DNA of 64,000 bases, from contig NC_090954.1 of NCBI RefSeq assembly GCF_040807025.1, positions 15,703,501 through 15,767,500 of the forward strand, written 5' to 3'. The DNA comes from Struthio camelus (lineage: Eukaryota > Chordata > Aves > Struthioniformes > Struthionidae). Of the stretch, positions 26,601 to 40,700 are shown piece after piece (the stretch's first letter is position 1; every line of letters begins with the position of its first letter). The notes beneath the pieces are model-generated. The model was not told the origin of the DNA. It searched no databases and saw only the letters and a list, made by a program, of their open reading frames with translations. The position numbers and the translations under genes are program-made.

Positions 26601-29600
26601 GTCTTGCCCCCTGTTTCTGAGCCAATAGCACACAAAGCTTGCCAAAAGCTCCAAAATGCAAACTCCAGTAAATTCCCACAACACACGTACAAGGCTTACT
26701 GGTCATGAGCCATATTCATAAAATTTATGACATAATAGATGGTTTGCAAGCAAAATGCTCTCCTAATCCTGCTAATCAAGATCTATTCCAGTCTCCAGTG
26801 AACTGACCAACCACTCTCATTCCAATTTTAAGAAAAGCAACTCAGGCATGCACAGGAATTTAGCTTTCCTAGTTTCTCCATCTTTGCCACAGTTCCTAGG
26901 ACCTACATTAGTGCTAGACTCATCTGAGTTGCCAGTTTGGTGCAAGGGCCCACTAGGACCTACTTCCCAACCAAACATAAGGATTAATTGTATTTCAAAG
27001 TTTTAACCTGAAAACAAAAATATGTTATAAAACGGCAAACATCCAGTCAACAGCGGGCAAATATTTAGCTAATCAGTTTAGGTCCTCTCTGTTTCAGTTG
27101 CCTTGACAAACTATAGTTAGTGGGCTTACTAAAGCACAGATCCTTCAGCTGGCCACAACATTCAGTAAGCCAGGGGAGGAAAAATTTCAGTGTTTCCCCT
27201 CTCTACTTTCCAGGCAGAGATTCTCATATCCCACTCGCTAGCCAGTTTGTACTAACCGTGCATTCATATAATGCCGTCAAGGAACAAACTAGTTCCTCCC
27301 GGCCCCAGCGCCCACGTGACAGGCCGACTGTGTGCCTCACATACTATATCAGGCACAACAAGGGTCCCGCAAGGATGCTATACGTCACATGTTCTTTGAC
27401 AGAGAGAAGGCCCACAGAAGTCACCTGTGTCTGGAGATGGAAGGGCAAAAACGGCAGTTTCAGAACATGAGGCATGTTTGTAATAGGAATAACTTCCCAT
27501 CCGAGCGCACAAAGTGCAGTAAGAGAATTGATGCTACTTCCTCCTTTGACATCTTATGAAGAATCCTTTGCCTGGCAGCCTACATACGCATTCCTTTTTC
27601 CCCATCCAATTTACCATCGAAGGTTTGCTGCCTACATAGATTTCAAAGCATGTCATATTTAGCCAGTTTTTTTTTTATATACAAATTGAATTCAGATTCC
27701 CAACTGCAAGATCCACCCATTCCATTGCTTCCAATCTGTAAAGAGCAAGAAATAGGATGCTATGGGATGTGAAGACTTCTTTGCATATTTAAAAATGGCA
27801 GGGAAATCCTATAAGAGGAAATTTCGGAAGAAACATTTCTTAAAACCTAGTTAAAATTGTGTGCTCTAAGCACAGGGTAAATATAGCAAGCAAGGAAAAC
27901 TAATACACTTGTTTTTCTTCAGCCTAGAAGAACAGCATTGCCTACTTGTTAACACTCCAAACTGAGAATGGTGGAATTGCAAAGCCTTCAGCTTACTGCT
28001 TTCATCATCCGGGGATTAGACATATATCTTTCATGTTACTTTAGCAATACCTTCAGAAAACTTTCATAATCAGTACTGGTATTAGCAGGTGCATAAAAAG
28101 AAAGGCCCCACCACTGACAAGACTGAAGTAGTTTGGCCTGCAGGGAGTTACTCTTCCTAGCTCATTCAATAGATCTACACAGTCTTTTGCAGAAGGCAGG
28201 CTTAGGACCTAGGAATTTAGGAAGACCTACGTTCACTGACCGCAGAGCCAGAGGAAACACAGTCTCTTATTCTGCAGTGATTACTAGCTTGCAATTGCAG
28301 AGTTTCTAGACTCAGTGACACACAAACAGAACAAGTTTAAATATAACTGGGCGGATATATTCACAGTAGACAAACAAAAGCAGATACGACATCATACCAC
28401 CACTTTCATAAAACCGCAATACCCCACTATTACATAACTAATCCCATACCACCATTATTCTTTCCACCAGGCCAGCCCTCGTACCATCTCGGCAATGAGC
28501 CTGCCAGATTATGATCTCATCTTCACTGCTATGTTAACTGCCCCACAAATCAAGTAGCTAGATATTAAATCAAAAGGTCCTCAACTGGTAGAGAAGTCAT
28601 GCTTCAGAAGATGATATTCAGTAGAACACCTATATCAGCATACATTGATCTCTCACAAGTCCAATGCTACTTGGGACTGAAAGCCAATTAGGGGAACATG
28701 ATAGGTCTCATGTGAAGTCACTAAGCAAAGATAATTATTCTTCTACTGTTCTGCTGCAAGGCAGTTACATGAGGATGTAACAATTAGAAGTACATGATCT
28801 AAGCACATATAAACCGATTTGATGGGTATTAAACTAGACAGTAAAATTGGATATTATGAATGGAAAAGAATCGTTAGGTATCAAATTTAGTTTCATTGCC
28901 GTGAATCTTGACCATCTCCTGAAAGAAAGAGTGAAAACCTCAAAAACTTTAAATGCAGGTTTGCCAACTCTCTGTGTTAAGTGATAGCATTTCTTCCTTT
29001 CAGCAAATTGTCTTACTTCTCTTCAGAACTTGAAAATCATTCCAGTAGGAGGTTAAGTTGAAAGTCCTTTTCATAAAAATATCTCCCTTCACAGTCTTTT
29101 CTGGAATTTCTCAGCCCTGAATTTATATATAAAAGTAATTCTACAACACATTCGCTGAAACATCTAATATAAATATACCAAAGCTCACAGTCTTTAATGA
29201 GTGTTACATTAAACGTGAATAAGAACTATGTAAATCATGTGCCTCTACTGCCCCCATTTGGTAGAAGACTGAATCTGACTTTCTTAAGAGTATCATTTTC
29301 CACACCAAATTATATTTCTTGTTAGTTTTGCTATTACAGATCTGACCATACATACTGTCATATTTGATTTCAATTTGAAGTGTTCTCTCCAAGAAGAGGG
29401 ATTTCTATTATATCCCACAATGAGAGGGAAAGAGAAACTGGCCATCGCACTAAAACAAACAAAAAAAGCCCACAGCATTTGCTTAGGCTTAAGTGATCAC
29501 AACCAGCTGACTTCAGTGTCTAATCCATCTATGTACAAATGCAAGTATTAAATATACAGTTAAAAGCAACAGTTTCACAAAGCTGAAAACAACTTGGTCT

Positions 29601-30536
29601 CTGATCCCACGGAAAGAAGTATTAGAATAAAAATCAGTGACGACAGGAAAAGTTCAAATATGCTCTCCTATTACTCAGGCAAAGTCACACAAAGGTGAAT
29701 GAAAAATAAATCTGGCTTGTGGGGGAAATGAACATCAGCTATTAAACAGATGGGATTTTTTTCAAATCACATCAGAAAAGGCAGAGAAGATGAGGCAAAA
29801 ATGACAGCAAAAATTGGTTAACCATAGTTTTTGAGAAATAGATGTGTCACAAAAAGTAAGAAGCCAATTCAATTTAAAGGAGCAGAAGAAATCTAATAGC
29901 ATTGGCCTATTACAATATGAGGAGTAGAATCATCAACAAGAAAAGAAAGTGATCCAATATTGCTTTCCTCTTCATTTTTAAGTCAAAGCAAATCATGGCC
30001 CTATGAACATCATTTTGTGTTTTAACAGTAAGTATCAGCTATTAAAATTTGACTTTTAGAAAAACACTTGAAAAGACTTTGCTTCCCAAAACGTATGTTT
30101 ATAAAAAAACGTTCTGTGCTATTAGGCATTCTGTGCTATTATTTTAAACAGTCTTAAGAAAGCTGAAGTCATATTTTGAAGATGGTAAATAGTGGAAATA
30201 TAGGACTTTTAGCCTTGGTCAATCCCTAGTAACGTCATGAAATATTTACCACCTCTTCCTATATCAATGCATTACCAGTTCAGGCCGTTTAACTTGAAAG
30301 CTGAGTAAATCATCCCTTTCCAGATTTGTAGTCCCTCTACCCAGTCTCCAAAAAGGCAGCAGGTTCTAAGACTTACTAGCTAAATTTTAACATACTTCAT
30401 TAACAAGTGCTGTCATCTACAGAAAACACTTCCCTCTGTTTTGTTTTCAGACTCGTAAGGCTGGGGGCAGGGTGGAAGGGAGGAAAGGGGGACACACAAA
30501 TAGAAGGGTCAGTGGGATTACTTTCCCCACACATAC

Positions 30537-30557
30537 TTTTTTTTTTTTTTTTTTTTT
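30537..30557. repeat. T21 homopolymer
   Basis: Twenty-one T residues. Read on the minus strand this is a poly(A) tract, but the sequence upstream of it on that strand (30558 onward) does not resemble a processed gene copy I recognise. Confidence 0.85.
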
Positions 30558-33500
30558 GAATACAAGGAAGAATACTTTCTGCATTTTCATCAAGTACGAC
30601 ATCAGCTTTGGTCAGCTGGGAGTGATCTGCAGGGCACTTACCCACTACATAACAACTGAGTACTTTTGTGGATGTTTGAGCCTGAAGATGGTAACATTAA
30701 AGAGACCAGTGACCAGAAAACTTTGAACTCCAAATATTGTAATTTAAGAAAACTATCAAAGGATCATATATGGTTTGGAAGGCAGAGCAAGGTTGGAGCT
30801 GAGGGGACTTGAGCCATCCCTCTCAGTCACCATTTTCAGAGCGCCTCTATAACCTATTTCTTAAAAATGAAAAAAAACAGACTACCTCTGCTCTTCTCTG
30901 GGATCTGCATTCCAGTCGTGCAGCACCACAGAAACAGCACACAACAGGGCTCATGGTTACCTCAGAGACCACACTGCCATTTTCAGCTACATTTGTCTGA
31001 CATTTTACATTCACACATTAGGAAACGATAACTATTTCTGGACTGCAAAATACTAACTGAAGGACAGACAGATTATATACCATGCATTCTGAAGTGGCAG
31101 GTTGCTATGGTTTCCCTCTGCAAGAACAAGATTCTCTCCATTAGGTTACCTAAGAATCTCCTCTACTAAACCAAAACGATCCATCAGGAAAGCAGATCGT
31201 CCTTTAATCACAGTTCTGCCTTTGTGAAAAACAGTCCATTTTGCCCCTAAAACAGCTTTTGAAAAGAAGGATGCAACTCTGTGCAAGGATGAACTTAAGT
31301 GTCCTAATGCTTAATGCTGCAGTACTCTACATCTACGGTTTGGAAAAAAATATTTAACTCTTGACTTTAAACTACTACCTCAACTACTTAACCCATTCAT
31401 TTGGTAATGCACACAGGCAATTACAGGCAATTAACAGACTCTCCTATCTTGAAAATCCAACACATAACAGGAAGCAGACTATTTCCTATTAAAACCCGTA
31501 TATCATACTACTTACTGGGGCACTAGGAGAGTGAGTCCAACCTGATACAAAGGAGTCTTCTGTATACTCACATTACCTAAAGGACACTCTGCAGAATGTG
31601 AGAGCGCTCCACTTTTAAGAAAAAACACCAGCAAGAATTATTTGAGGATAGCATTCAGCCAGGTATGGACCTGAGCTGACACTCTTCATTCCCATCAAGC
31701 CAAGATGTTTACAGGATCTGACCCTTAAGGATACCATTCTACAGTCACTTTAATCCAATGATTTCAGGGAAGAAAAAAAAGAAAAAAAGGCTTCAGCTAA
31801 ACCTGTTTTCCAATCAAACTCGCCACATAAGCCCGCCTTACAGCTAGGCCAACAGAGGGCATGCCATGTGTAGCCAGGAAAAACAGCGAACACATCAGAC
31901 TAAAGTAGTATGGAAACACACCCTCAGTCGTATAATTTTAATGTGAATAGAGAGGAATTTGCATTACAATCACGAGGAAGTTATGCTTCCCAACCAAAAG
32001 GCTTAAAATAACTTCATCACAGAGTTCATTCATAACTACATCTAAGTTAATGGCTCTTAAGGTTGGATAGAAATAGAGTGAGAGGAAAAAGCTTAAGCTG
32101 TAAATTTTACTCTGTATTGAAATCAAGTCATTACTGAGAAAACACAAAATTAGCATCAGGATCAGATCCTGGGGTGTGGGGAGGAGAATCAGCTCAAAAG
32201 CTAGAAGGCAAAGGAAAGGTGAGAAATCAGGTGAGAAATTTCAGCTTTTTTCCTCCAACAGAGAGAGCACCTAATGTTTGAGGGACAAAAACCAATAGCT
32301 ATAAATTCCCTTGAACAGTGTTGCTTTTTTTTATTGGGGGAGGGGGAAGTATGTGTTCACTCTCATCCAGTTACATTTCTTAGCTTTTTTTTTTTTACTG
32401 TATATTTTTGCTTATTTCCAATTACTACCTGATCCACCAATGATCTGTAGCCCACACAGCAAGAATAAATGTCTAGCCCATCTCTTTTGTTTTCTCAACC
32501 AAGCATGGAACAAAAGATCCCCAGGTACTGCTTTTAAAAATGGTTGAAAATAATTTGCCAAGTCTTTGCGCTCTCAATTAGTTCCACTTAGCACTGATTT
32601 GGGATTTATTTAAGAGTGGAATTCTTTGTAAAAAGCTTCTGAAAGAATTACTTCACATTTTAAATTTTGTACACAACTTTTGGTCAGAAATACAACCAAG
32701 TGCTGAGGGCAGGAAAGGGAAGATAACTTTCAATGAAGTTCTACAGAGCTGTAAGGAAGAACCAGCACACGTAAAAGCACCCGTAAAACGTCACTGAAAC
32801 AAAGAGTAGAACTGTATGTGTAATGTTGGACAGGACTGAGGCTTTACGTTAAGCTGTTTAGTAATCCTGCCATTACAACAGGAAACCACTGGAGGAGATT
32901 GTCACTCAGTCCCCATCTCGTCAGTCTTCACTAAATACGGTTAAATTAGCACGCTGTCTGCCTTGCTACCATTTCACTTCTCTAAATCATCCCAGGGAAT
33001 GAGACTGCCTGCTTCTACTCACAGCGAGTATTCATATAACCTGAAGCTCCATTTCCTCTTCTTTTGCATCATTGGCCGATCACATTTGCCCTAGCAAGTC
33101 CAAAAAGCATCGTTAAATCACCTGCTTCAATCATGACAGTTTGGGACTACGGCTGCAGTTTAGATACATGCCAAGCTTACAGCAAATCTCAGTGACTGCA
33201 CATTTGATAGTGCAACTTCAGTACTAGGTAATTGACTAGATTTGGGCCTAGTTTTGAAAAGGTGGAAATGTTTCATCACCACATTGCATTTATCCTCTTA
33301 AAGAACTGTATACGAAATACAAATAGACAAAATTATCCATGTCTCTACCCTATTTGTAAGGTCTTTTCCTGCTACTAACAACAAAAGAGGTCAAGAAGTT
33401 TAAGTTGCTCATAAAGAATGCTGCGCAGTTTTTGTGCAAACTTATTTCAACCTTCTTCAAGGAAACAAGTATTTCAGATCATGTCACTCAATGTCTTTTC

Positions 33501-34099
33501 TCAACTGACAGGAATACTGAAGTTTGAACTCACTTGACAATTAATTAAAATTCCTGAATTTTACACTCCCACACAAAGGCTGCAGAAGTGATGCCATCAT
33601 TCCCTCATGCAGCCTAAGCTCAGACACACATGTGATTTGATACAGAACTTACTGGACAACAACCAAAGCAAGAGAGACTACTACCTGCCTATTCAGGAAG
33701 CTAGCAGTTATAGTCACGAATGCAGGCACAAGATACCTGCCTAAAACCGTGACGTGACAACAGAGCACAACAGCTTTAAATGAAACATTTGGGGACTTTT
33801 CACAGAAACGTATGGCACTACTTTACAGATAAAAGCTCTGAAGTCTTTTTTCATTTTTAGAAATATTTTGGGGACCTCTGTTCTGCAAGAAGTACCTCAA
33901 ATTCTCACCTTTTTGTAGAAAGGGAATAGTTGAACATTATGAATTCCTAGAAGGCAGAACTTCCACAGCTTGTTCAACACCAAAAACAAATTTGATTATT
34001 TTGGAGTCCACATAAAGAAGTCACACTAGCAAGCCCGTGGAAAAACTATTCCACAATCTCTAATCCTCACCTCAAGGCGTCAGCAAGCTCCACAGTTCA

Positions 34100-35600
34100 A
34101 ATTTTCACTATTTATAGAGTATTTCCCTTTGTCCCTCGAGAGATGTTCCTCAAGCATGTTCTTAATGTCCGTCACGTTTTTAGGGACTATTAAAACCTTG
34201 TTTGTTTCTTATCAAATCACAGCTTTCATCTAGTTAGTCTCTCCTCATCTGAAAGCTACTCCTTACTGTAACCCATTCTCTGCATCTTTTCTATTTGCAC
34301 TCTACCCTTGTCAATGTGCAGTTTGCAGCATTGAGTTCAGCATTCAAAGTCATGGGCACTCAATTAATTTATTCAGTGGTATACTAACATTTTCAGTTTA
34401 ATTTCAACTCCTCCTCAGATAATTCCCAACATTCTGTTTGCTGTGACTACTGCTCAATTTTGAACTGACCTTTCTGAAGCAAATTAGCCTAGATCTTCCT
34501 TTCCAGAAATAGCACATTTGTTAGCAATCTTAACTTATAAAATTGGGATTATCATTCACTCCCTCCCCTCTTGCTGTTCGTTGCTTCAATGCAAATTCAA
34601 CTGCTACTTTGTTAAATCATTCAGCATCCTCTCACATCTTTCCACAACAGTTTGCAGTCAACACTTGTTTTATTGTCCTAAATAACTATGAATCAGTGGC
34701 AAATTTACCAGCTCATCATTCATCTTCATTTCCAGGTCATTTATGATTATTTTGAAAATACAACCACCACTCAGCTCTGTAGGATTCCGCTTGTACATGT
34801 CCTGTAATGTGAAAAATGAACATTTTCCTATCTTTTGGCCAGTAATTACCCCAAAAAGGTCCATTCATTAAAAAAAAAAAATACACTTATTACAATACGC
34901 AAAGCCTCCAACAAGAAATCCCATCAAAAACCTTTTGAAAACTCAAGATCACTATCACCTTTGAATGAGCTCAGAAACAAAGAGCGCCAAAAAGTTCTTT
35001 CTATGAAAGCCATACAAACTTGTCCTTCACTTCCATTCTAGTGCTTACTCGTTCTACCCTTCCCAGAACCTTTTAAAAAAAGAAAAAAAAAATACATTTG
35101 CCAGTTCCAACTCCTTCGCTCCTGAAGCTGACTTAAGCAATAAATTACACAGAAGATACAGCAAATCATCAGCTTCCTGAGCTCCTTTAATCTCAGGAAG
35201 GAATACTGCGTAATGCTGGCAACTTATCATTCATTTCAATTGATTCATTCAAAGAGTCTTTTCCACTCAGACTTCAGTCTGAGACAGGTTTTCTGAGTAA
35301 AGAAGGAGCAAACATTCTTTAAAGATGGAGAGCATCAATATAAGGAATTATTTTCACTTTTCTGCTGTGATCTTCTCTTGACTTTTTCTTTTACAGTCAA
35401 GAATGCTGTCAGAGGCAGAAACTTTGCCAGTGTCTCGACATTTTTTTTTTAATGCCAGTAGCATGTTATTCCACCTTTTTTTTGGCCTGTGTATTATTAT
35501 GTCCTCATTTGGACACGCCTATTCTTTGAAAGATGTCTGTGCCTCCGATACTCTCTTACACAGTCAGGCTGGCTTTTTCTTTTTCAAACAGTTCTCTGTG
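34100..35600 (-). mobile_element. ancient, long, highly diverged CR1 LINE
   Basis: The plus strand here follows, in order, landmarks of the antisense strand of an amniote CR1 ORF2/3' region: GTCTCTCCTCAT (about 34240), CCAACATTCTGTTTGCT (about 34427), AATTGGGATTATCATT (about 34541), GGCAAATTTACCAGCTCATC and CCAGGTCATTTATGA (34700-34750), CCTATCTTTTGGCCAGTAA (about 34828), CAAAAACCTTTTGAAAACTC (about 34925), AAGCCATACAAACTT (about 35008), GAGCTCCTTTAATCTC (about 35179), and CTTCAGTCTGAGACAG (about 35270). CR1-like similarity seems to continue to about 35590. Collinearity over about 1.4 kb makes chance implausible, but divergence is heavy and the frame is destroyed. The sense strand is minus. 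Ends are approximate. Confidence 0.75.
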
Positions 35601-37138
35601 AACAAGCCAATGACACTGTCCCCAGACTGCTCCTCCCAGACTGGTTCTCTTTGCCTTTGTGAGCTTATTAGCAAAGAGAAGTCTCCAGCCTCAGGTTCCC
35701 CAACCTCTTAAGGAAATTACTTCCTGTTCTTCCAGCCGTCCCTAATCTGCCTAGAAAAGCATTCCTGAATATTCTCAAATTGGAAAGAAATATCTAGCTA
35801 AAAATTAAGGGCAGAGGAGATGTAATGATGAATAACTCAGGACTGCTGCCATTTTTCAAGTTTCCACCATGATATCTAACATTCCATCTTCCATGCCACT
35901 TCTGGAACAGCAGCTAACTACACATCAGTTCTTATGATGCTTGATGACTAGGGTCCTAAAAAAACTTTAAGTTAAATATCCTTGTGGCCAAAGAGATTAT
36001 TTTTAACTCAGTGCATCACAAAACAACTTGCAGAGATCACAATATACATAAGCAAGCATACAAATCTGATACTAGGTAGACACAAGAGACTGGAAAATAT
36101 ATTCTCTGAATAGTTAGATTACTTGCGATTACAGCACACTACTAAAAAAAGTTAATGGATTGCCATTAGGTTTTGTGCATTATTACTACAGTCAGGGCAG
36201 TGAAATGTGCAGTCTTCTAACTGGCAGCTTCACCTCAGCACACAGTAATAAGGGCCACTCTGCTTTTGGAACTTAATCCTCAGTCAGAATCTTACTACTC
36301 CTCTAGAAAACTTCTCTGAGCTTTTAAATTGAAGTTCAATCTCTGTCCTAACATCTCTTGGTAGTATAGCCTTGTCTCCCACGAACACATGCTGCTAATA
36401 GCTGCATTATCTGGTATGTAGGCAAAAGTCCTAAACTACCTTTGGCACACAGACTCACTCTTACACAGTAACTGGCCCCTGCAGCAAAGCAGGTATCATT
36501 ACTTACAAAAAGCTGTGACATGCAATTTTAACAGTACCCCAGAAGTGACAAGGAGAACATATGTGCCTAGTATCACCAGAAATATATCTGGCAATATAAA
36601 TGTCTCTAACGATATCTATTGGAAAGTTCTCAACAGTCAACAAGAAATAAAGGTGAAAGAAAAGTCTCTATAGAATAATTACAGAAAGCACTACAAGAAA
36701 AACAAAAAGAGATACCTCTCTTTTCTTAGAAATAAATGTATTAAGCTCAAATTTAAAGGAAGGTGTGCTCCTTTAACTGAAGTATTTAGCATTTATATTA
36801 AATAATAAATTATGCACTCATGAATATTAAAAAATAGATTTAAGAAATTCATCTTTAAACGATTCATATTCAAAAGAAGCAAACCAGGATAAAGAGGGGG
36901 GAAAAAAAGAAGGGGCAAAAGATGACTAGCCAAAAGTGTTCACCTGAACCACATAGCAGGTTACTCAGGAGCACCCTCATGCACAGACCTAATATCCCCT
37001 TACACCTGCACGAAACAGGGCCCTATTATCCAGGAAGCAAAAAGTTTCTTTTGCTGTTCTCTAAAAGCAGGACAACATGAAATCACTGAATGCCTCTTGC
37101 TCTTGACATTACACTCTCTCCTGCATTTGCAGTTTTGA

Positions 37139-37190
37139 GTGTTCACAGACACTGGCTGTGTTACACTGGCTGTGTTCACAGACAATGGCT
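37139..37190. repeat. compound short tandem duplication
   Basis: ACACTGGCTGTGTT occurs twice back to back (37149-37162 and 37163-37176). The flanking TGTTCACAGACA motif also occurs on both sides, so a 34-bp unit is partly nested with a 14-bp unit. Typical of replication slippage. Confidence 0.85.
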
Positions 37191-37793
37191 GGTTAGATGC
37201 CTGGCAGCATGTGTCAGATAGCACAGAACTGAGATGCTGCTTTTGCTCTGTTTCAGTTTTTGTTTCAGGAATTAATTATACGAAATGTTCAAAGAGCAGT
37301 GGACATTGCCAATGCAAAAACAGCGCTCACCTCATTGTGCCTCCTCTAGGAACTCTCTCTGTGGGATGCTTTGCTTTAAAAACTCATATGCGCTTGCTTT
37401 TCAATTTCACAGTGTATGAGCCTTTCCTTTCACACCCCTCCCTTTTTTTTCTTTTTTAAAAGCAGTATGTGGTAGAATAAGGATTAATCCTGGCTGACGC
37501 CATTATCCTGCGTTACTTCAGCACGATGTGAAATCCTTATGAAATCATGAATCCACCTGGGAATCTGTTGACAGTTACAGATTAGAGTGTTTGCAGGTAA
37601 AACAGGAAAAAACAAAATTGACTTTGGTGAGCGTGGAACCAGGGCTACCTATTATGCCTTCTAAATTTTGGCTGGCATAAAAGCATTATAATAATTCAGT
37701 AAGGCAAAAGGTTAGCTGCCATGAATAGCAATCCTTTGCCAGGTCATGGAATGTGACTTTTTATCTATCGACTCAGCTGAAATAATCAGGCTT

Positions 37794-37823
37794 AACAAAA
37801 AACAAACAAACAAACAAACAAAA
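37794..37823. repeat. (AAAC)n microsatellite
   Basis: Tandem AAAC units with slight interruption. Confidence 0.85.
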
Positions 37824-40379
37824 CCCTACAGAATACTGAAAAGAAGGAAACTTCCAGATGCCTTTGATGTTAGCAAAACAGAACAGTACATCAAAATAGA
37901 CCCCAGAGTAGAGGCCCCAAACTGTGAATAAAAGAGCTGCTTTTGCATTTCTCTGCATCAGGCACTGTACCATCATGAGAGCTTCCAATGGATTTTCCTG
38001 CCTTGCAGGAAACATACTTATCCTGCAGTTTGCAACTGTCTTGAGTGCTGCAACACCTCTTCTACGAGGTCCAACGAGCATAGAAAAGCATCTGAAAGTA
38101 ACAATCTTGCGTCTCTAACAGAAGTGGGTTCATCCAAGGAAGGTATTTGGTGCAAAACAATCTAGCAGGAAATCCAGACTAGGATAAGCATTAAAAGCAA
38201 AGTGCTAGAGACTCCAAATTCATTTGAAAATGAAAACATCCACATAAGGCATTAGACATATAACTGACCTATATCTCTTCCCACTTCTGACATTCCTACT
38301 TCACCTCAACAAGAAAAATTGCACAACAAGTAGGAAAAGCATCATTTCAGCTCAAACTGAATAAACAACTAAAGCAATGACAAAAAGGCTAGATGGCTCA
38401 CTCTTTTTTCCGGATAGCATCTTCACCATGTTCAAACTTCAACTGACTAATCCGGACACATCAAGCAAAAAAAAAAAAACAAACTCCTTTATAACAAATC
38501 TTGTTTCCCTTGCCATATAAACATGACTGATTTCTCTGTCTGAACAAAATACGGCTCTCCCCCCCCCCCATATCACACACTCAGAGATAAGATGCTCTCA
38601 TGATTCAGCCACATGCTATAACCGAATACAAAGCAGCATAGTTTTCCAGTTTGAAAAAGTAACTATCATGTTGTCATCTTTTAAATTTTCTTTCCTTTGG
38701 AAAAAAAGGACACAAGGTAGGGAGGAGAGAAGAAAGCACGGAGTGCATGTTTGACTAAGAACATCAAGAAAGAGCTACTTACAACTTTTAGAGTCATTAC
38801 TGGTTTTGACATTTATGGAAAGTGTTAAAAAAATCACCATATTCAATAATCTGACAAAGCGACCTTCTCCCAGTTGATTTATAGCAAGGAAATGCAGAGC
38901 ACATTGCCGTTCTTGTTGGCTTGTAGAGTTCTCTCAGTTAACAGGCTGAAGGACACAACATAAAGTAAAAGGCACAGGAAGCTTAAACTCATTTCACCTG
39001 TTACTAAGTTTTCAGTCATATCACTCCTTAATGCATCAATAACAGGGCTTCTCACCTCTGATCTCATGGCCCTTTCTTCTCAAAGTTTGGACATCTAAAT
39101 CCTTGACATTAAGGGTAGTAGGAGCAAGATGTATAAATACATCTGAGAACCTGGATCTTTGTAAGCTTAAGTGCAGCCTTTGAAATTAGAAACCCAGAAT
39201 TCTCCTGTTCCTATGCCAGACTTAACATCATGAACAGTCAAAATGTTTTTCACTCTGACTTATTTGAACTAGTGAGCTTCAGTAAAGGAGCCACACCAGA
39301 CAAAGCAAATGTCTCTTACAGGGCCTCACATTTTCTTCGAAGTTTCACCTCCTATCTTTCATTTCCCTTTCTTCCTCATGCGCTCTTCCTGCGGGTGATA
39401 CTAATGAATTATCAATAATTATTACAGAGAGGAAACTAGCACAGCATAATTACAGACAACTGTAGTCAAAAACCTTGATTCTCCCATGGAGACTTTATTT
39501 GAACTGTGTAAGAACCACACAAAAAGGGGGAAAAGAAATCTTTCCGGCTCCTACAGCAATCTTTTGTTTACTGGAATCCTAGCAAAAATTGTTTCAAGAA
39601 GCTTTATCAAATTTATTCCGATGCTATATTCATAAAACATTGCATGGTGAAGTGTAAAAAGACAGCATTAACTTCAGTAGTTCTCTTTAAAACATTATGA
39701 TATGCATCTTTTTTAGATACACAAGTCTATTTCCACGGGGTGGGGTGGGACGGGTGAAGGTATTTCCCACTATCAAGGTTTCAGGCTCTGCCCAAACACA
39801 TCCTCCAATTAAGGCAACGATATTGCAGTTACAGCCCTTTCTAATGCCATTCAGGTAAGTCAATAATGGTTTGTGATACATCACTAAATAATAATATTTT
39901 GACCACAAAAAGCAACAGAAACAAATCCTCAAATTGAAATAAAAGCATATCTCCAATAGACTTATAGGGTCTGTCTTTTGCCTGTTTATAATAAGCTCTT
40001 GATTTTGTCCATGAAGACTCACATAAAAGGAGGCCCTAGCATTTAGGTAAGTATCCTTAAAGAAGCATTTTTTTAAAGTGTATATAAACACAGTGTAGGG
40101 GGAACTGTGAATGTTACTTACGTAACTACAGCAGAATGATGATAAGAAAACCATATATTAAAAGAGTATTATTATACAAAGGCATCCCTATGAAAACCTG
40201 CTTCAGGACAAAGTACTGTTGTTTATAATGATGCTATTTACAATAAGATAAACTGTACAGCAACGTTAAATTCAGTATATAGAGAATTTTCTCCTTTTAA
40301 TACAAGGCATTTCTAGACAGAGTGAAGTGGAAAGCACACAGGATATTCTACAGAATCAAACAGAAATTACAAAGAGTGA

Positions 40380-40700
40380 TTCATAAAGATTCAAGTGCCA
40401 GGGAGCTGCAAGAGCAAAGCTGCTCCACGAGGGAAGCCAAGCCAGAGCTGAGGAAGACCACAGCACAGGTAGGGCAGAGACCTCACTGACAAAGGTGCAA
40501 TCTCATAGTACTGCAGCAAGGCGAGCAGAGCAGGTCTGGTGACAATAACAGATTGCACTGACAGTCCAGTGATAGCCAGATGAACAAGTTAAGTCCAAGG
40601 TCAGTCTGGGACATCCGGTCAAGTCAGGACAAGCAGGGGAGAAGGCTGGGCACAGACCTACCTATGTCACAGTGCTGAGCTTAAACGAGGGTCCTGGAGG
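40380..40700. other. GC-richer segment, possible unidentified interspersed repeat
   Basis: Composition is clearly higher in G+C than the flanks, with repeated CAGAGC / AGTCAGGACAAGCAGG / AAGTCCAAGGTCAG-like phrases that suggest repeat ancestry. There is no open frame of note and no match I can name. It could be an old LTR or tandem-derived sequence. Confidence 0.3.

Larger units (their letters stand above)
16367..34099. other. AT-rich intergenic DNA, no gene recognised
   Basis: No exon, RNA gene or promoter island was found. It contains a GC-richer patch at 17.2-17.7 kb, a (GTTT)n microsatellite at 23595-23619, a T21 tract at 30537-30557 and minor local tandem duplications at 21063-21103 and 30112-30141. 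Open frames are short and unrelated to known proteins. Confidence 0.7.

Noticed and set aside
30537-30726. Processed pseudogene ending in the T21/poly(A) tract
   Set aside because: The adjoining sequence has no recognisable coding or transcript similarity and no target-site duplication.
35403-35711. 102-codon plus-strand open frame
   Set aside because: It overlaps and runs antisense to the degraded CR1 and has no family match.
39687-40154. 155-codon minus-strand open frame, longest in the desert
   Set aside because: It has Cys/Phe/Tyr-rich random composition, no domain, no splice context, no promoter and no resemblance to a known protein.
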